From: Betaproteobacteria bacterium
Lineage (GTDB): Bacteria > Pseudomonadota > Gammaproteobacteria > Burkholderiales > Usitatibacteraceae
Length of the DNA stretch: 64,000 bases
Direction of reading: 5' to 3'
Assembly (NCBI GenBank): GCA_016790765.1
Contig: JAEUMZ010000069.1
Location: forward strand, 1-64,000
Positions 1 through 9,394 of the stretch are shown one piece after another; position 1 is the first letter of the stretch; each line of letters starts with the position of its first letter. The notes beneath the pieces are model-generated. The model ran no database searches. It saw nothing but the letters and a program-made list of their open reading frames with translations, and had not been told where the DNA came from. Position numbers and translations under genes: made by a program.

Positions 1-1
1 A

Positions 2-1960
2 GCGTGGGGCTACCCGGATTCACAGGGCAAGCCGGGCGTGCCCAATGGCACCCTCCTGCTGGGCGGCAGCAAGCAGTTTGCCGATTCCACCAAGGGAACG
101 CGCGACGGTTTCATGGCGGTGCTGGAATGGAAGCCGAGCGCTGAGTTCTCCTCGCTGCTCGACGTCTACTATTCCAAGTTCGACCAGAAAACGGTGCTGC
201 GCGGTTATGAAGCCGGCCTCGAATGGGGCGGTGGCACGCTGTCCAACCCGACCGTCGCGGGCGGGATGGTCACCGCCGGCACCTGGACCAGCATCAAGCC
301 GGTGCTGCGCAACGACCTCAACAAGCGTGACGACGACATCACGGCATTGGGCTGGAACAACAAGTTCACCATGGGCAACGGCTGGACGGCGATCGGCGAC
401 CTGTCGTTCTCCAAGGCCGACCGCAACGAGTCGATTCTCGAGACCTACGCGGGCACCATCAACACGCGCGATACCGTGCGCTTCACCACCGACGCCAATG
501 GACGCCCGACGTTCACGTATGGGCTCAACTATGCCGACCCGAACATCATCAAGCTGCTGGACTCGGGCGGCTGGGGGCAGGACGGCTACATCAAGTACCC
601 CAAGGTCAGCGACGAGATGCAATCGATCCGCCTGACCGCCAAGAAGGACCTGGACGGCATTTTCAGCAGCGTGGAATTCGGCCTCAACTATTCGCAGCGC
701 GAAAAGACCCGCTTCGTGGATGAGTACTTTCTCACCCTGAAGACGCCCAACACCACGGTGCCCAGCGGGCTGCTGCTGGCGCCGTCCTCGCTGGGCTTCA
801 TCGGCGTGCCTGGCATCCTCTCCTACGACGTGCAGGGCGCGCTGGACTCGCTGTACAACCTGCGCAGCAACATCAACAACCGCGACATCATCAACAAGGA
901 ATGGCGCGTCGAGGAGAAGGTCACCACCGCCTTTGCCAAGCTCGAGATCGACAGCGAGTGGGGCGGCCTGCCGGTGCGCGGCAACGTCGGCCTCCAGGCG
1001 GTGCAGACCGACCAGAGTTCGAGCGCTTCGGCGGTCAGCAACACCGGTCCGGCCTTCCTGCGCGTGCCTTTCAACGACGGCAAGAAGTACACCGACATCC
1101 TGCCGAGCCTGAACCTCGCGTTCAGTCTCCCGTACCAGCAGACGCTGCGCGTCGGCATCGCCAAGACGCTGGCCCGCGCGCGCCTCGACCAATTGCGCGC
1201 CAGCAACAACTACAGCGTCGACCTCACCCGGCGCGTGTTCACCGGCGACGGCGGCAATCCGCGCCTGGAGCCGTTCCGCGCCAATGCGCTCGACGTGTCT
1301 TGGGAGAAGTACTTCGGGAACAAGGCCTATGTTGGCGTGGCCGGCTTTTACAAAGACCTGAAGAACTTCATTTACCAGGACAAGATCGCCAAGGATTTCA
1401 CCGGCTACCCGAACAACACCGCCGTCACGGTGGTGTCCAACATCGGCGAGTTTTCGACGCCGATCAACGGCCAGGGCGGCAACATCAAGGGCTTCGAGTA
1501 TTCCGCCTCGCTGCCGCTCAACCTGATCGCCGAGCCGCTCGACGGCTTCGGCGTGGTGGCCAGCCACTCGGACACCAAGAGCGGCATCAAGCCGAACGGA
1601 CCGAACGGCGGCAGCCAGCCGCTGCCCGGCCTGTCGCGCCGCGTCACCAACATCACCGCGTACTTCGAAAAGTTCGGCTTCTCGGCGCGGGTGAGCCAGC
1701 GCGAGCGTTCGGATTTCGTCGGCGAGGTGACCGGCTTCGGCGCCGACCGCGAGTTCCGCTACATCAAGGGCGAGAAGGTCCTCGACTTCCAGCTCGGGTA
1801 TGCGTTCGAATCCGGGTCGCTGAAGGGATTGTCGATCCTGTTCCAGGTCAACAATGCCAACAACGAGCCGTACCGCACCTATGACACGACGCCCAACAAG
1901 CCGAACCAGTACACGACCTACGGGCGCACCACGCTCCTCGGCGTGAATTACAAGTTCTGA
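2..1960 (+). CDS. TonB-dependent receptor (C-terminal part)
   Basis: The frame is open from the window edge to a TGA at 1958-1960, so about 650 residues of a larger protein are visible and the signal peptide, plug domain and TonB box are missing. The visible part is the outer-membrane beta-barrel of a TonB-dependent receptor of the Caulobacter/Xanthomonas type. It has alternating aromatic strands, long loops rich in Asn and Gly, and a C-terminal beta-signal ending in a Phe after Asn-Tyr-Lys. These receptors take up large substrates, often oligosaccharides, using energy from TonB-ExbBD. A strong terminator follows directly. The next gene is a tryptophan-halogenase homologue, a pairing seen beside carbohydrate TonB receptors in other proteobacteria. 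Since the following 20 kb handles maltodextrin and glycogen, an alpha-glucan substrate is a reasonable inference but is not shown by the sequence. Confidence 0.9.
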   Translation, partial: AWGYPDSQGKPGVPNGTLLLGGSKQFADSTKGTRDGFMAVLEWKPSAEFSSLLDVYYSKFDQKTVLRGYEAGLEWGGGTLSNPTVAGGMVTAGTWTSIKPVLRNDLNKRDDDITALGWNNKFTMGNGWTAIGDLSFSKADRNESILETYAGTINTRDTVRFTTDANGRPTFTYGLNYADPNIIKLLDSGGWGQDGYIKYPKVSDEMQSIRLTAKKDLDGIFSSVEFGLNYSQREKTRFVDEYFLTLKTPNTTVPSGLLLAPSSLGFIGVPGILSYDVQGALDSLYNLRSNINNRDIINKEWRVEEKVTTAFAKLEIDSEWGGLPVRGNVGLQAVQTDQSSSASAVSNTGPAFLRVPFNDGKKYTDILPSLNLAFSLPYQQTLRVGIAKTLARARLDQLRASNNYSVDLTRRVFTGDGGNPRLEPFRANALDVSWEKYFGNKAYVGVAGFYKDLKNFIYQDKIAKDFTGYPNNTAVTVVSNIGEFSTPINGQGGNIKGFEYSASLPLNLIAEPLDGFGVVASHSDTKSGIKPNGPNGGSQPLPGLSRRVTNITAYFEKFGFSARVSQRERSDFVGEVTGFGADREFRYIKGEKVLDFQLGYAFESGSLKGLSILFQVNNANNEPYRTYDTTPNKPNQYTTYGRTTLLGVNYKF

Positions 1961-1978
1961 GCGAAGTCATCCTGGAAG

Positions 1979-2013
1979 GCCCCGCCGGCAGGACCGTGGC
2001 GGGGCTTTTTTTT
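1979..2013 (+). terminator. Rho-independent terminator after TonB receptor
   Basis: An 8-bp perfect GC stem, GCCCCGCC (1979-1986) with GGCGGGGC (1998-2005), is followed by an unbroken run of eight T (2006-2013). It lies 18 bp after the receptor stop codon, so the receptor transcript probably ends here and the halogenase gene needs its own promoter or read-through. Confidence 0.9.
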
Positions 2014-2072
2014 CGCGTGCCGCGCCATCGCGACGATAATGGTCCCGGCCCCGTTCCCTGCGAGATCCGACC

Positions 2073-3617
2073 ATGCAAGTGAATCCCCAGCAGATCAAGG
2101 ACATTGTGATTGTCGGCGGCGGCACGGCGGGCTGGATGTCGGCTGCCGTGCTGTCAAAGGTGCTGTCGCGCGACTACAACATCCGCGTGGTGGAAAGCGA
2201 GGAGATCGGCATCGTCGGCGTGGGTGAAGCGACGATTCCTCAGATCAAGCTGTTCAACCAGGTGCTCGAGCTGGATGAGGACGACTTCGTCCGCAAGACC
2301 AAGGGCACCTTCAAGCTCGGCATCGAATTCGTTGACTGGACCCGGCAAGGGCACCGCTACATCCATGGATTCGGCGTCAACGGACAGGACCTCGGGCTGA
2401 TCGCGTTCCACCACTATTGGCTGCGCGCGCTCAAGATGGGCCAGGCGCGTGACCTGGGCGCCTATTCGCTCAACACCGCGGCCGCGCCCGCCGGCAAGTT
2501 CATGCGCTCCGCGCAGGTGGAGAACTCGCCGCTCAACAACATCGCCTACGCCTACCATTTCGACGCCGGGCTGTACGCGGCCTACCTGCGCGCGTACGCC
2601 GAGGCGCGTGGCGTCAAGCGCATCGAGGGCAAGATCGTCAGCACGGTGCTGCGGGCCGCCGACGGGTATGTCGAATCGGTGGTCCTCGATCGCGGTGAGA
2701 CCGTCAGCGGCCAGTTGTTCATCGACTGCTCTGGCTTTCGCGGATTGCTCATCGAAGGCGCACTCAAGACCGGCTACGACGATTGGACGCATTGGCTGCC
2801 CTGTGACCGCGCCATCGCGGTGCCCTGCGCCAACGCCGGCGACCCGACGCCCTACACGCGCTCCACCGCGCGCCCCGCCGGCTGGCAGTGGCGCATTCCC
2901 CTGCAGCACCGCATCGGCAACGGCCACATCTTCTCCAGCAAGTTCATGAGCGAGGACGAGGCCGTCGCGATCCTGTTGAAAAACCTCGACGGCGAACAGC
3001 TCGCCGAGCCGCGTCCGTTGCGCTTCGTGACCGGCCGGCGCAAGAAGTTCTGGAACAAGAACGTGGTGGCGGTCGGCCTGGCCAGCGGCTTCATGGAGCC
3101 GTTGGAGTCGACCAGCATCCACCTGATCCAGTCGAGCCTGGCGCGCCTGGTGATGTTCTTTCCCTCGGCCGGCTTCGAGCAGGCCGATGTCGACAAATAC
3201 AACCAGCAGACGCATTGGGAGTTCGAGCGCATCCGCGATTTCCTGGTGCTGCACTACCACCAAACGGAGCGCGAGGACACGCCGTTCTGGCGCCATTGCC
3301 GGTCCATGCAGATCCCGCCGGAACTGAAGGAAAAGATGGAGCTGTTCCGCGCCAACGGCCGTTTCCATCGCGAGGCCGACGAGCTCTTCGGCGTGACCAG
3401 TTGGGTGCAGGTGATGATCGGCCAGGGCCTGATGCCGCGCGGCTACCACCCGCTGGCCAACAACCTGACCGACGCCGAACTGCTGGAGTTTGTCGGCGGC
3501 ATCGAGAACGTGATCAAGCGCTGCGTGGACGTGATGCCCACGCACGGCGAGTTCATCTACAAGAACTGCGCAATTCCGGAGTTCAGGCCGGCGGCCATGA
3601 TGTCGAAGGCGGCGTGA
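2073..3617 (+). CDS. Flavin-dependent tryptophan halogenase family protein
   Basis: 514 residues, the usual size for FADH2-dependent halogenases. An N-terminal FAD motif GGGTAGW lies at about residues 15-21. The family signature WQWRIP is at 271-276. The residues that match the catalytic pair of PrnA are present: Lys81 in TFKLGIEF and Glu345 in EPLESTSIH. The enzyme should therefore be able to make and steer hypohalous acid, using reduced flavin from a separate reductase that is not visible here. The context (TonB receptor upstream, DUF6445 protein downstream) resembles the large group of halogenase homologues next to TonB receptors, whose substrates are mostly unknown, rather than a pyrrolnitrin-type biosynthetic cluster. 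The ATG has only a weak ribosome site. Substrate unknown; free tryptophan should not be assumed. Confidence 0.9.
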   Translation: MQVNPQQIKDIVIVGGGTAGWMSAAVLSKVLSRDYNIRVVESEEIGIVGVGEATIPQIKLFNQVLELDEDDFVRKTKGTFKLGIEFVDWTRQGHRYIHGFGVNGQDLGLIAFHHYWLRALKMGQARDLGAYSLNTAAAPAGKFMRSAQVENSPLNNIAYAYHFDAGLYAAYLRAYAEARGVKRIEGKIVSTVLRAADGYVESVVLDRGETVSGQLFIDCSGFRGLLIEGALKTGYDDWTHWLPCDRAIAVPCANAGDPTPYTRSTARPAGWQWRIPLQHRIGNGHIFSSKFMSEDEAVAILLKNLDGEQLAEPRPLRFVTGRRKKFWNKNVVAVGLASGFMEPLESTSIHLIQSSLARLVMFFPSAGFEQADVDKYNQQTHWEFERIRDFLVLHYHQTEREDTPFWRHCRSMQIPPELKEKMELFRANGRFHREADELFGVTSWVQVMIGQGLMPRGYHPLANNLTDAELLEFVGGIENVIKRCVDVMPTHGEFIYKNCAIPEFRPAAMMSKAA

Positions 3618-3644
3618 CTTGCCGGCCCGCCGCCCGCCGGGCGC

Positions 3645-4358
3645 TCAGGCTGCGCGGCGCGAGCAAGTGAAGAAGCCGTTCAACGTCAGCCGTCCCTGTG
3701 CCGGGTCGCCGCTCAATTGCTCGGGCGCGTCGATCGATCCGCAATGAAACTCGCCGCCGTCGTAGAAGATCAGGCGATTCCACCGGGCCGGAATCGTCGC
3801 CAGATGCTCGAACCAGGCGTTGGAGCCCTGGAAGTACGCGGTGGGAATCCCGGTGCGCGCGGCGAATTCGGCTGCGCCCAGGGTGCTCGAATCATGGATC
3901 AGTCGCCGCGTGTCCAGGTCGCCTTGCTGCGCGCGATAGAACGAAGTCCCGCCGAGCGATGCATCGCGGAACAGGTACAGCACCGAGGCGATGATGGTTT
4001 GGCTTGCGTCCAACGATTGGCTGTCGCGATGCGGAATCGTCTGGCGCGCCTGCAACTGTGCAGGCGGCGTGGTCACCATGGCCAGCCGCACGTTGGCATG
4101 CAGCACGCGCCGCGCGCCCAGGCGGCTGCGGGCCATGCTGGAGAAAAAATCGGTAGTGCGATCGCGCAGGGTGGCGTCGAGGGGAAACATGATGCCGGGG
4201 TAGGCATTGTGCGGCGAAGGCTGCAGGTCGTGCTGCTGTGCGCAGGCCAGCCGCACCAGCGCGTCGGGGTCTTGGAGCGCATCGTCGAACACCAGCACTT
4301 CGCGGCCGGGCGCGACTTCCTGCACCGTCACGCGGGCATCGAGATTGAAATGAATCAA
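3645..4358 (-). CDS. DUF6445-like protein, possible 2OG/Fe(II) dioxygenase fold
   Basis: 237 residues with no signal peptide. It shows an HxD motif (His110-Arg-Asp112), a late His205 in a GEFHCGS context and Arg223 in GRLTLNGFF. That spacing fits the iron- and 2-oxoglutarate-binding set of the cupin-like dioxygenase fold, and the sequence looks like the DUF6445 family that often travels with TonB receptors and tryptophan-halogenase homologues. The start is a TTG at 4356-4358 with GAAGG (4366-4370 on the minus strand) seven bases upstream. It converges with the halogenase gene and is divergent from the antiporter gene with only 17 bp between the start codons. Catalytic activity is inferred from residue pattern only; reaction and substrate are unknown. 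Confidence 0.75.
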   Translation of the reverse strand: MIHFNLDARVTVQEVAPGREVLVFDDALQDPDALVRLACAQQHDLQPSPHNAYPGIMFPLDATLRDRTTDFFSSMARSRLGARRVLHANVRLAMVTTPPAQLQARQTIPHRDSQSLDASQTIIASVLYLFRDASLGGTSFYRAQQGDLDTRRLIHDSSTLGAAEFAARTGIPTAYFQGSNAWFEHLATIPARWNRLIFYDGGEFHCGSIDAPEQLSGDPAQGRLTLNGFFTCSRRAA

Positions 4359-4375
4359 GAAGGCACCTTCACAGT

Positions 4376-5575
4376 ATGACCACGACCGAAATCTTCCTGG
4401 TGGCGATGCTCATCATTTTCGCCGTTCCGTACCTCATTTGGCGCATCGGGCGCACCGACTATTTCGCACCGCTGGTGGTGGTGCAGATCCTCACCGGCAT
4501 CCTCCTCGGTCCCGGCATCCTGGGCCACGTGTTCCCGGAGTACTACACGTTCGTGTTCACACCGGCGGTGGTGCAGTCGCTGAACGGCATTGCCTGGTGG
4601 GCGGTGATGATCTTCGTGTGGATCGCCGGCGTCGAACTCGACTTGCGCAAGGCCTGGCAGCACCGGCGCGAAAGCTTTGTCACCGCCGGATTCGCCATGG
4701 TTGTGCCGCTGGCGCTGGGCGCCGGGGTCGCCTGGGTGTTGCTCGGCCAGGCGGGCTGGATAGGGGACAAGTCCCTGCCCTGGCAGTTCGTTGCCGGGGT
4801 CGGCATGTCCTGTGCGGTGACGGCCTTGCCGATCCTGATCCTGTTGATGGAGAAAATGGAGATCCTGCGCACGGCGCTGGGCCAGCGCATCCTGCGCTAC
4901 GCGAGCCTGGACGACATCGCCATCTGGGGCGTGCTGGCCCTGGTGCTGATGGACTGGGCGCGCATCGGCAAGCAGGCGGCGTTCCTGGTGCTGTTCGCGG
5001 TGGCCGTGATGTTGTACCGGCGCCTGATGCGGGCGCTGGCCGAGTGCGATCGCTGGTTTGTGTGCCTGGTGTGGCTGGCGGCGGTTGCATTGGGGGCGGA
5101 CTGGGCCGGCCTGCACTACATGGTCGGTGCGTTCCTGGCGGGTGCCGTGACCGAGAGCGAATGGTTCGACCAGGAGCGCATGGACCTCCTTCGGCATCAC
5201 GTGCTGCTCACGCTGATGCCGGTGTTCTTCCTGTCCACCGGGCTGCGCACCAATTGGGAAGTCGGCGGGCCGATGGTGTTCGGCGTGGCTGCGGCCCTGC
5301 TCGTTGCCGCGGTGACCGGAAAATTGCTCGGCGTGCGGCTGGCGGGCCGGGTGTTGAAATGGGCCCCCGGGGAGGCCAGCATCATCGGATGGCTGCTGCA
5401 GACCAAGGCGTTGATCATGATCATCTTCGCCAACATCCTGCTCGACAAGGCCATCATCACCAACGCGATGTTCACCGCGCTGTTGTTGATGGCGGTGGCG
5501 AGCACCATGCTAACCGTGCCGGTGGTGACGCCGAAGCTGATGAAGATGCGCGAATTGCTGGGGCGTTCGAGCTGA
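4376..5575 (+). CDS. Cation:proton antiporter (CPA2/KefB-like membrane domain)
   Basis: 399 residues, strongly hydrophobic throughout with about 11-13 predicted membrane segments. The glycine- and proline-rich stretch LTGILLGPGILG near residues 38-49 is typical of the Na+/H+ exchanger domain of the CPA2 family. No C-terminal RCK/TrkA-N domain is present, so it is the membrane module alone. The likely role is exchange of Na+ or K+ for H+ across the inner membrane. It starts with ATG 17 bp from the divergent DUF6445 start, so its promoter must lie inside that gene. Ion specificity cannot be read from the sequence. It ends 27 bp before the convergent esterase gene. Confidence 0.85.
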   Translation: MTTTEIFLVAMLIIFAVPYLIWRIGRTDYFAPLVVVQILTGILLGPGILGHVFPEYYTFVFTPAVVQSLNGIAWWAVMIFVWIAGVELDLRKAWQHRRESFVTAGFAMVVPLALGAGVAWVLLGQAGWIGDKSLPWQFVAGVGMSCAVTALPILILLMEKMEILRTALGQRILRYASLDDIAIWGVLALVLMDWARIGKQAAFLVLFAVAVMLYRRLMRALAECDRWFVCLVWLAAVALGADWAGLHYMVGAFLAGAVTESEWFDQERMDLLRHHVLLTLMPVFFLSTGLRTNWEVGGPMVFGVAAALLVAAVTGKLLGVRLAGRVLKWAPGEASIIGWLLQTKALIMIIFANILLDKAIITNAMFTALLLMAVASTMLTVPVVTPKLMKMRELLGRSS

Positions 5576-5602
5576 CGCGACCGGGGTTCGGCGAACGAAT
5601 CG

Positions 5603-6550
5603 TCAGCGGCGCGCCAGCAGGAAGGCCAGCACCTGCTCCAAGCGGTTCGCCCAATCCGTTTCGTTGTGGCCGGTGCCATGGGCAACACTCGTCCTGGCCT
5701 GCTCCGCTCCGTACCCGCGGTCGCGCAGGACTTCGATCAGCATTTGATGGGCGGGCGCGTAGAGGGCGTCGAGCGAGTCGTCGCCGCGATCGCTGTATAG
5801 GCGGTGCGTGGCCGGATCCGGCAGGTGCTTGCTCAGGTACAGCATCGCGGCCAGGGGGAGCGCCGCGTTGCGCACCCGCTCGCTCCCCCACGCAGTCGGC
5901 CGGCCCACCCAGTGCGTGGAGAGTCCGGCGGCGCCGCCGAATACCTGCGGGTACTCGGACATGGCGTAGATCGAGATCAAGCCGCCCATGCTCGAGCCGG
6001 CGATGAAGGTGTGCGCGCGACCGGGGTGCGTGGGGTACTTGCGGTCGATGGCCGGTTTCAACTCTTCAACGATGAACTTGAGATACGCGTCCGATTGGAG
6101 TCGTCCGTGCGCAGCCTCGGATTCGTATTCGCGCCGCGCCGCGTCCGGCGCAAAGGCCAGGAACTTCTGCGGGTAGTACTCGGCATAGCGGTCCATGCCG
6201 TTGTTCCAGATGCCGACGATGATCGTGTCGCCGATGACGCCCTTGTTCACCAGCGCGCTCACCGCCACATCCGCCCGCCAGGATTTCATGGTCCAGTTGA
6301 GCCGGCCGTCGAACAGATTCTGTCCATCGTGCATGTAGAGCACCTGGTAACGTTTGGCCGGGCTGAAATCACTGGGCAACCAGACATCGATGAGGCGTGG
6401 CGCGACATGACGCGAGGGAAAGCGCTCCAGGCGCTCGATGCGGCCGGAGGCGACCTCCGGCAACGGTGCCGGAGGCGGGGGCAGCGGTACAGGCGTCGCC
6501 GCGCTGGCCGCCGCGGCAAAGACGCAAAGCACGGCGAGCCACAGGTTCAT
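5603..6550 (-). CDS. Exported esterase, alpha/beta hydrolase (esterase D / enterochelin esterase-like)
   Basis: The ATG at 6550 gives a clean signal peptide (MNLWLAVLCVFAAAASA), followed by a Pro/Ala-rich linker and an alpha/beta hydrolase domain; the longer open frame upstream runs into an intergenic repeat and is not used. The MHDGQNLFDG stretch and the nucleophile elbow GSSMGG are typical of the PF00756 esterase family, with a late His in the GTGHNETDW context as the probable catalytic histidine. 315 residues. Probably periplasmic or secreted, hydrolysing acyl or sugar esters. It lies downstream of the maltodextrin operon on the same strand, separated by about 100 bp containing one copy of the dispersed repeat, so co-transcription is uncertain. 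Confidence 0.85.
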   Translation of the reverse strand: MNLWLAVLCVFAAAASAATPVPLPPPPAPLPEVASGRIERLERFPSRHVAPRLIDVWLPSDFSPAKRYQVLYMHDGQNLFDGRLNWTMKSWRADVAVSALVNKGVIGDTIIVGIWNNGMDRYAEYYPQKFLAFAPDAARREYESEAAHGRLQSDAYLKFIVEELKPAIDRKYPTHPGRAHTFIAGSSMGGLISIYAMSEYPQVFGGAAGLSTHWVGRPTAWGSERVRNAALPLAAMLYLSKHLPDPATHRLYSDRGDDSLDALYAPAHQMLIEVLRDRGYGAEQARTSVAHGTGHNETDWANRLEQVLAFLLARR

Positions 6551-6568
6551 CGGGCACAACTCGCCGGC

Positions 6569-6636
6569 CAAAGTGCAATACCGGCGCCGCTTTCCGGGCG
6601 AAAATGCTCCAAACACCGCGCCAGTGCTGGAGTTTC
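6569..6636. repeat. Dispersed palindromic repeat, copy A
   Basis: Intergenic imperfect inverted repeat. The right arm contains CCAAACACCGCGCCAGTGCT followed by GGAGTTT. The left arm, AAAGTGCAATACCGGCGCCGC, matches the left arm of copy D at most positions. It lies between the amylase 3' end and the esterase 5' end. The same core recurs at 25445, 53813 and 59384. Confidence 0.75.
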
Positions 6637-6653
6637 TATCGCGCGCGCGACGG

Positions 6654-9389
6654 TCACTTGCCCGTCCATGCTGCGCCGCGCAGCGCGGGCAAGTGCAACG
6701 TGATCACACCCGCTGTGGTGTCCGCGACCGGTGCATCGACCATCGGCGTCCAGCGCACGGGCCGGGCCGATGCGGGCAACGTCACGCGAACGGTCTTGAC
6801 CGCGTTTGCATTGTTCAGCGCCACCAGCGCCCACGTGCCGCCAAGCCGCCGTGCCATCACCACCACCTGGTCGTCGACGAACAACGGCGCCATCGTTTCG
6901 CCTTGGCGGAACACGGCATGCTGGCTGCGCAGGGTGGTGAGTTGCTTGAAATATGCGCGCATCGCCGCATCGGGCTTGCCGCCCAAATCGGCCCACGGGA
7001 ATGGCCCGCGGTTGTACGGATCGTCGCCGCCGGTCATGCCGACTTCATCGCCGTAATAGATTGCCGGCGCACCGGGGTGGGTCATTTGCAGGAACACCGC
7101 AAGCTTGAAGCGCTGCTTGGCCTCTTCGATTTGCGCCGCCGGCGTCTGGTCGCTTTCGTACCCCAGCACATGCAGCGTGCGCGCCACGTCGTGGGATGAA
7201 AGCAGGTTCATCAACGCGAACTGCGCCTCCACCGGATACACCTCGCGGATCAACTCCAGGTTCGCCATCAGCGCCTTCGCACTGCCGCCCTTCACATAGT
7301 CGATCACGGCATTGCGGAAAATGTAGTTCATGGTCGAATCGAACATGTCGCCCGCCAGGTGCTTGGACGCATCGAACCAGGTCTCGGCAATCGTGATCGC
7401 TTCCGGATTGACCGCCTTCACGGCCTTGCGCCATTCGCGCCAGAAATCGTCCGGCACCCAGGGCGCGACGTCCATGCGCCAGCCGGACGCGCCGCGCGTC
7501 AACCACAGTTGCGTGACCCCGTTGGGCTTCGCGTACGCAAAATCGCGCCACGCACGGCTTGTCTTGTCCAGTTCCGGCAAGTCCTTCACATCGACCCAGC
7601 CGCGGTATTGCTTGTCGGGGTCGGGTTGCGTCGCATCGAAGGTGTACCAGCTTGCGTAGGGCGAGTCCTTGTTGATCCTGCCGTGGGCGAAGGCCCCCTT
7701 GCCATCGAAATTGCCAAAGCGGTCGAAATAGATCGAGTCGCTGCCGGTGTGGTTGAAGGACGCGTCGGGAATCACGCGGATGCCGCGCTTTTTCGCCTCG
7801 CGCGCGAGCCGCTCGAAGTCCGCGTTGCTGCCGAAGGCCGGGTCGATGTTGCGATAGTCGGCGGTGTCGTACTTGTGGTTGCTCGATGCACGGAACACCG
7901 GCGTCATGTAGATCGTGTTGGCCCCGAGATCCCGGATGTAACCCAGCTTGTCGATGATGCCGGCCAGGTCGCCGCCGAAAAAGTCATTGTTGTACACCGC
8001 ATCCGAACCATCGCCGGTGCCGGGCTTGAAGGGGCGGTCGAGCCAGTTTTTGTGAAATTCGACATCGTGGTTTTGATAGCGGTCACGTCCGGGCTGCGGG
8101 TCGTTGGCGTGGTCGCCGTTGCGGAAACGATCGGGAAAGATGTAGTAGTAGATCGCGTCCTTGGCCCAGGCCGGCGCCTTGAAGGCCGGGTCATGCACGG
8201 TGTGCCGGAAGCGGCGGATGCTGCGGGCGTCGGCCGCCGACTCTTCGATGAGCCCCATCCCGTTGCTGCCCTTCTCCCGGGTCCAATAGATCGCGTCGCG
8301 GTTGTTTTGGTAATGGAAGGTCTTGCCATTCGCATGGACCTCGAACCAGTAGCCGTACACGCCGACCGCACCGAACGTGTGTTTCGCGCGCCAACGCTCC
8401 GGCGCTTCGCCGGCGCCTCGTTGCATCGGGATGCGCGCGACCTCGGCATAGTCCAGCCGCTCCTGATTGCCTTCCAGGGTACGCTTTTCGATCACCAGCG
8501 TGATCGCCGCAACGCCGGGTGCGGCGTTGACCTGCCAGGCCACCTCCGCGCCGCGTGGCGTCGCGCCAAAGGGCGATTTGTCGGTACTCGCGCGGCTGTC
8601 GAACTGCACACTCAGGGCGAGCGGGTCCTTCACCGCATTGGCGTGGCGGTCGGCGAAGGTCTTCGGCCCAATGGACAAACGCGCGTGCCCGGCGACGAAC
8701 TCCAGCCGCAACGTGTGTTCACCGTTGAACTCCGCCACCAGGTTTCCCAGGTTGCCGTCATTGCCCGAGGCCAATCCGGTCGTGCGCTCGCGTTCGACCT
8801 GGAACGGCACGCCCTTCTCGCCCCCCCAGGTCATCGCCGCAGTCCAGCTTGCATCGGCGATCTTGAATTCCTGCCGGCCCTTCAAATCCACATTGAGGTA
8901 ATACGCGTCGCAATGAAACGTGAACGCGTAGTCGTCAAGCGAAGCCCAATTGTTCATCGCGCCGCGCACGAACAATGCGGTTTGACCCAATGGCGGTGCC
9001 GGGCAGGATTCGATCTGAAGTTGCGGCGTTTTTTCAGCAGTCATGGTCAGGATCAGGCGGTGGGTGCCGTCGAAGCGATGATGGATGTGGCTGCCCTTCG
9101 GGGCCAGCTGCCACACAGGCGCCGCCGCCCGGTCGGCCAGGCCCCAGTCCGCGCCGCTGGACCATTCGTCATCGGCCACCTTGAATTCGTGCTGGCCCCG
9201 CAGGGTGGTGACCAGTTCCAGGCGGTCGCAGCGGTTGCGGAATTTGTGCTCGTCGGGCGCGCTCCAACCGTTGAAGCTGCCGCGAATGTAGAGATCGCGC
9301 TTTCCCAACGCGTCGGTGGGGCATGCCGCGCCTGCCAATGCAGGGAAAGCGACAGCCGCAAACGCAAGGGCCGCACGGGCCATCAGCAT
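6654..9389 (-). CDS. Exported GH13 alpha-amylase / neopullulanase-like with tandem N-terminal modules
   Basis: 911 residues from the ATG at 9389, which follows the malG stop by 5 bp and opens a signal peptide (MLMARAALAFAAVAFPALAG). A second in-frame ATG two codons on is also possible. Two related domains of about 100 residues follow, each with a (I/V)RGxxNxW start and an (H/R)QEFK(V/I)AD end, resembling the early-set/starch-binding modules of pullulanases. Then come a CBM34-like linker domain and the GH13 barrel. Catalytic residues are Asp640 in GWRMDVAPWV (nucleophile), Glu669 in IAETWFD (acid) and Asp734 in SSHDVA. It should cut alpha-1,4 (perhaps alpha-1,6) glucans or cyclodextrins in the periplasm or outside, feeding the ABC importer encoded just upstream. 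Last gene of the mal operon. Confidence 0.93.
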   Translation of the reverse strand: MLMARAALAFAAVAFPALAGAACPTDALGKRDLYIRGSFNGWSAPDEHKFRNRCDRLELVTTLRGQHEFKVADDEWSSGADWGLADRAAAPVWQLAPKGSHIHHRFDGTHRLILTMTAEKTPQLQIESCPAPPLGQTALFVRGAMNNWASLDDYAFTFHCDAYYLNVDLKGRQEFKIADASWTAAMTWGGEKGVPFQVERERTTGLASGNDGNLGNLVAEFNGEHTLRLEFVAGHARLSIGPKTFADRHANAVKDPLALSVQFDSRASTDKSPFGATPRGAEVAWQVNAAPGVAAITLVIEKRTLEGNQERLDYAEVARIPMQRGAGEAPERWRAKHTFGAVGVYGYWFEVHANGKTFHYQNNRDAIYWTREKGSNGMGLIEESAADARSIRRFRHTVHDPAFKAPAWAKDAIYYYIFPDRFRNGDHANDPQPGRDRYQNHDVEFHKNWLDRPFKPGTGDGSDAVYNNDFFGGDLAGIIDKLGYIRDLGANTIYMTPVFRASSNHKYDTADYRNIDPAFGSNADFERLAREAKKRGIRVIPDASFNHTGSDSIYFDRFGNFDGKGAFAHGRINKDSPYASWYTFDATQPDPDKQYRGWVDVKDLPELDKTSRAWRDFAYAKPNGVTQLWLTRGASGWRMDVAPWVPDDFWREWRKAVKAVNPEAITIAETWFDASKHLAGDMFDSTMNYIFRNAVIDYVKGGSAKALMANLELIREVYPVEAQFALMNLLSSHDVARTLHVLGYESDQTPAAQIEEAKQRFKLAVFLQMTHPGAPAIYYGDEVGMTGGDDPYNRGPFPWADLGGKPDAAMRAYFKQLTTLRSQHAVFRQGETMAPLFVDDQVVVMARRLGGTWALVALNNANAVKTVRVTLPASARPVRWTPMVDAPVADTTAGVITLHLPALRGAAWTGK

Positions 9390-9394
9390 CGCGC

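Noticed and set aside
20-1567. Long minus-strand open frame opposite the TonB receptor
   Set aside because: The translation is Arg/Val/Ala-rich shadow sequence with no domain; the plus frame has a clear beta-barrel. Similar antisense frames throughout this GC-rich window were dropped.
2073-5575. Halogenated natural-product biosynthetic cluster
   Set aside because: There are no synthetase, polyketide, prenylation or flavin reductase genes nearby; the halogenase homologue sits with a TonB receptor and transport genes instead.
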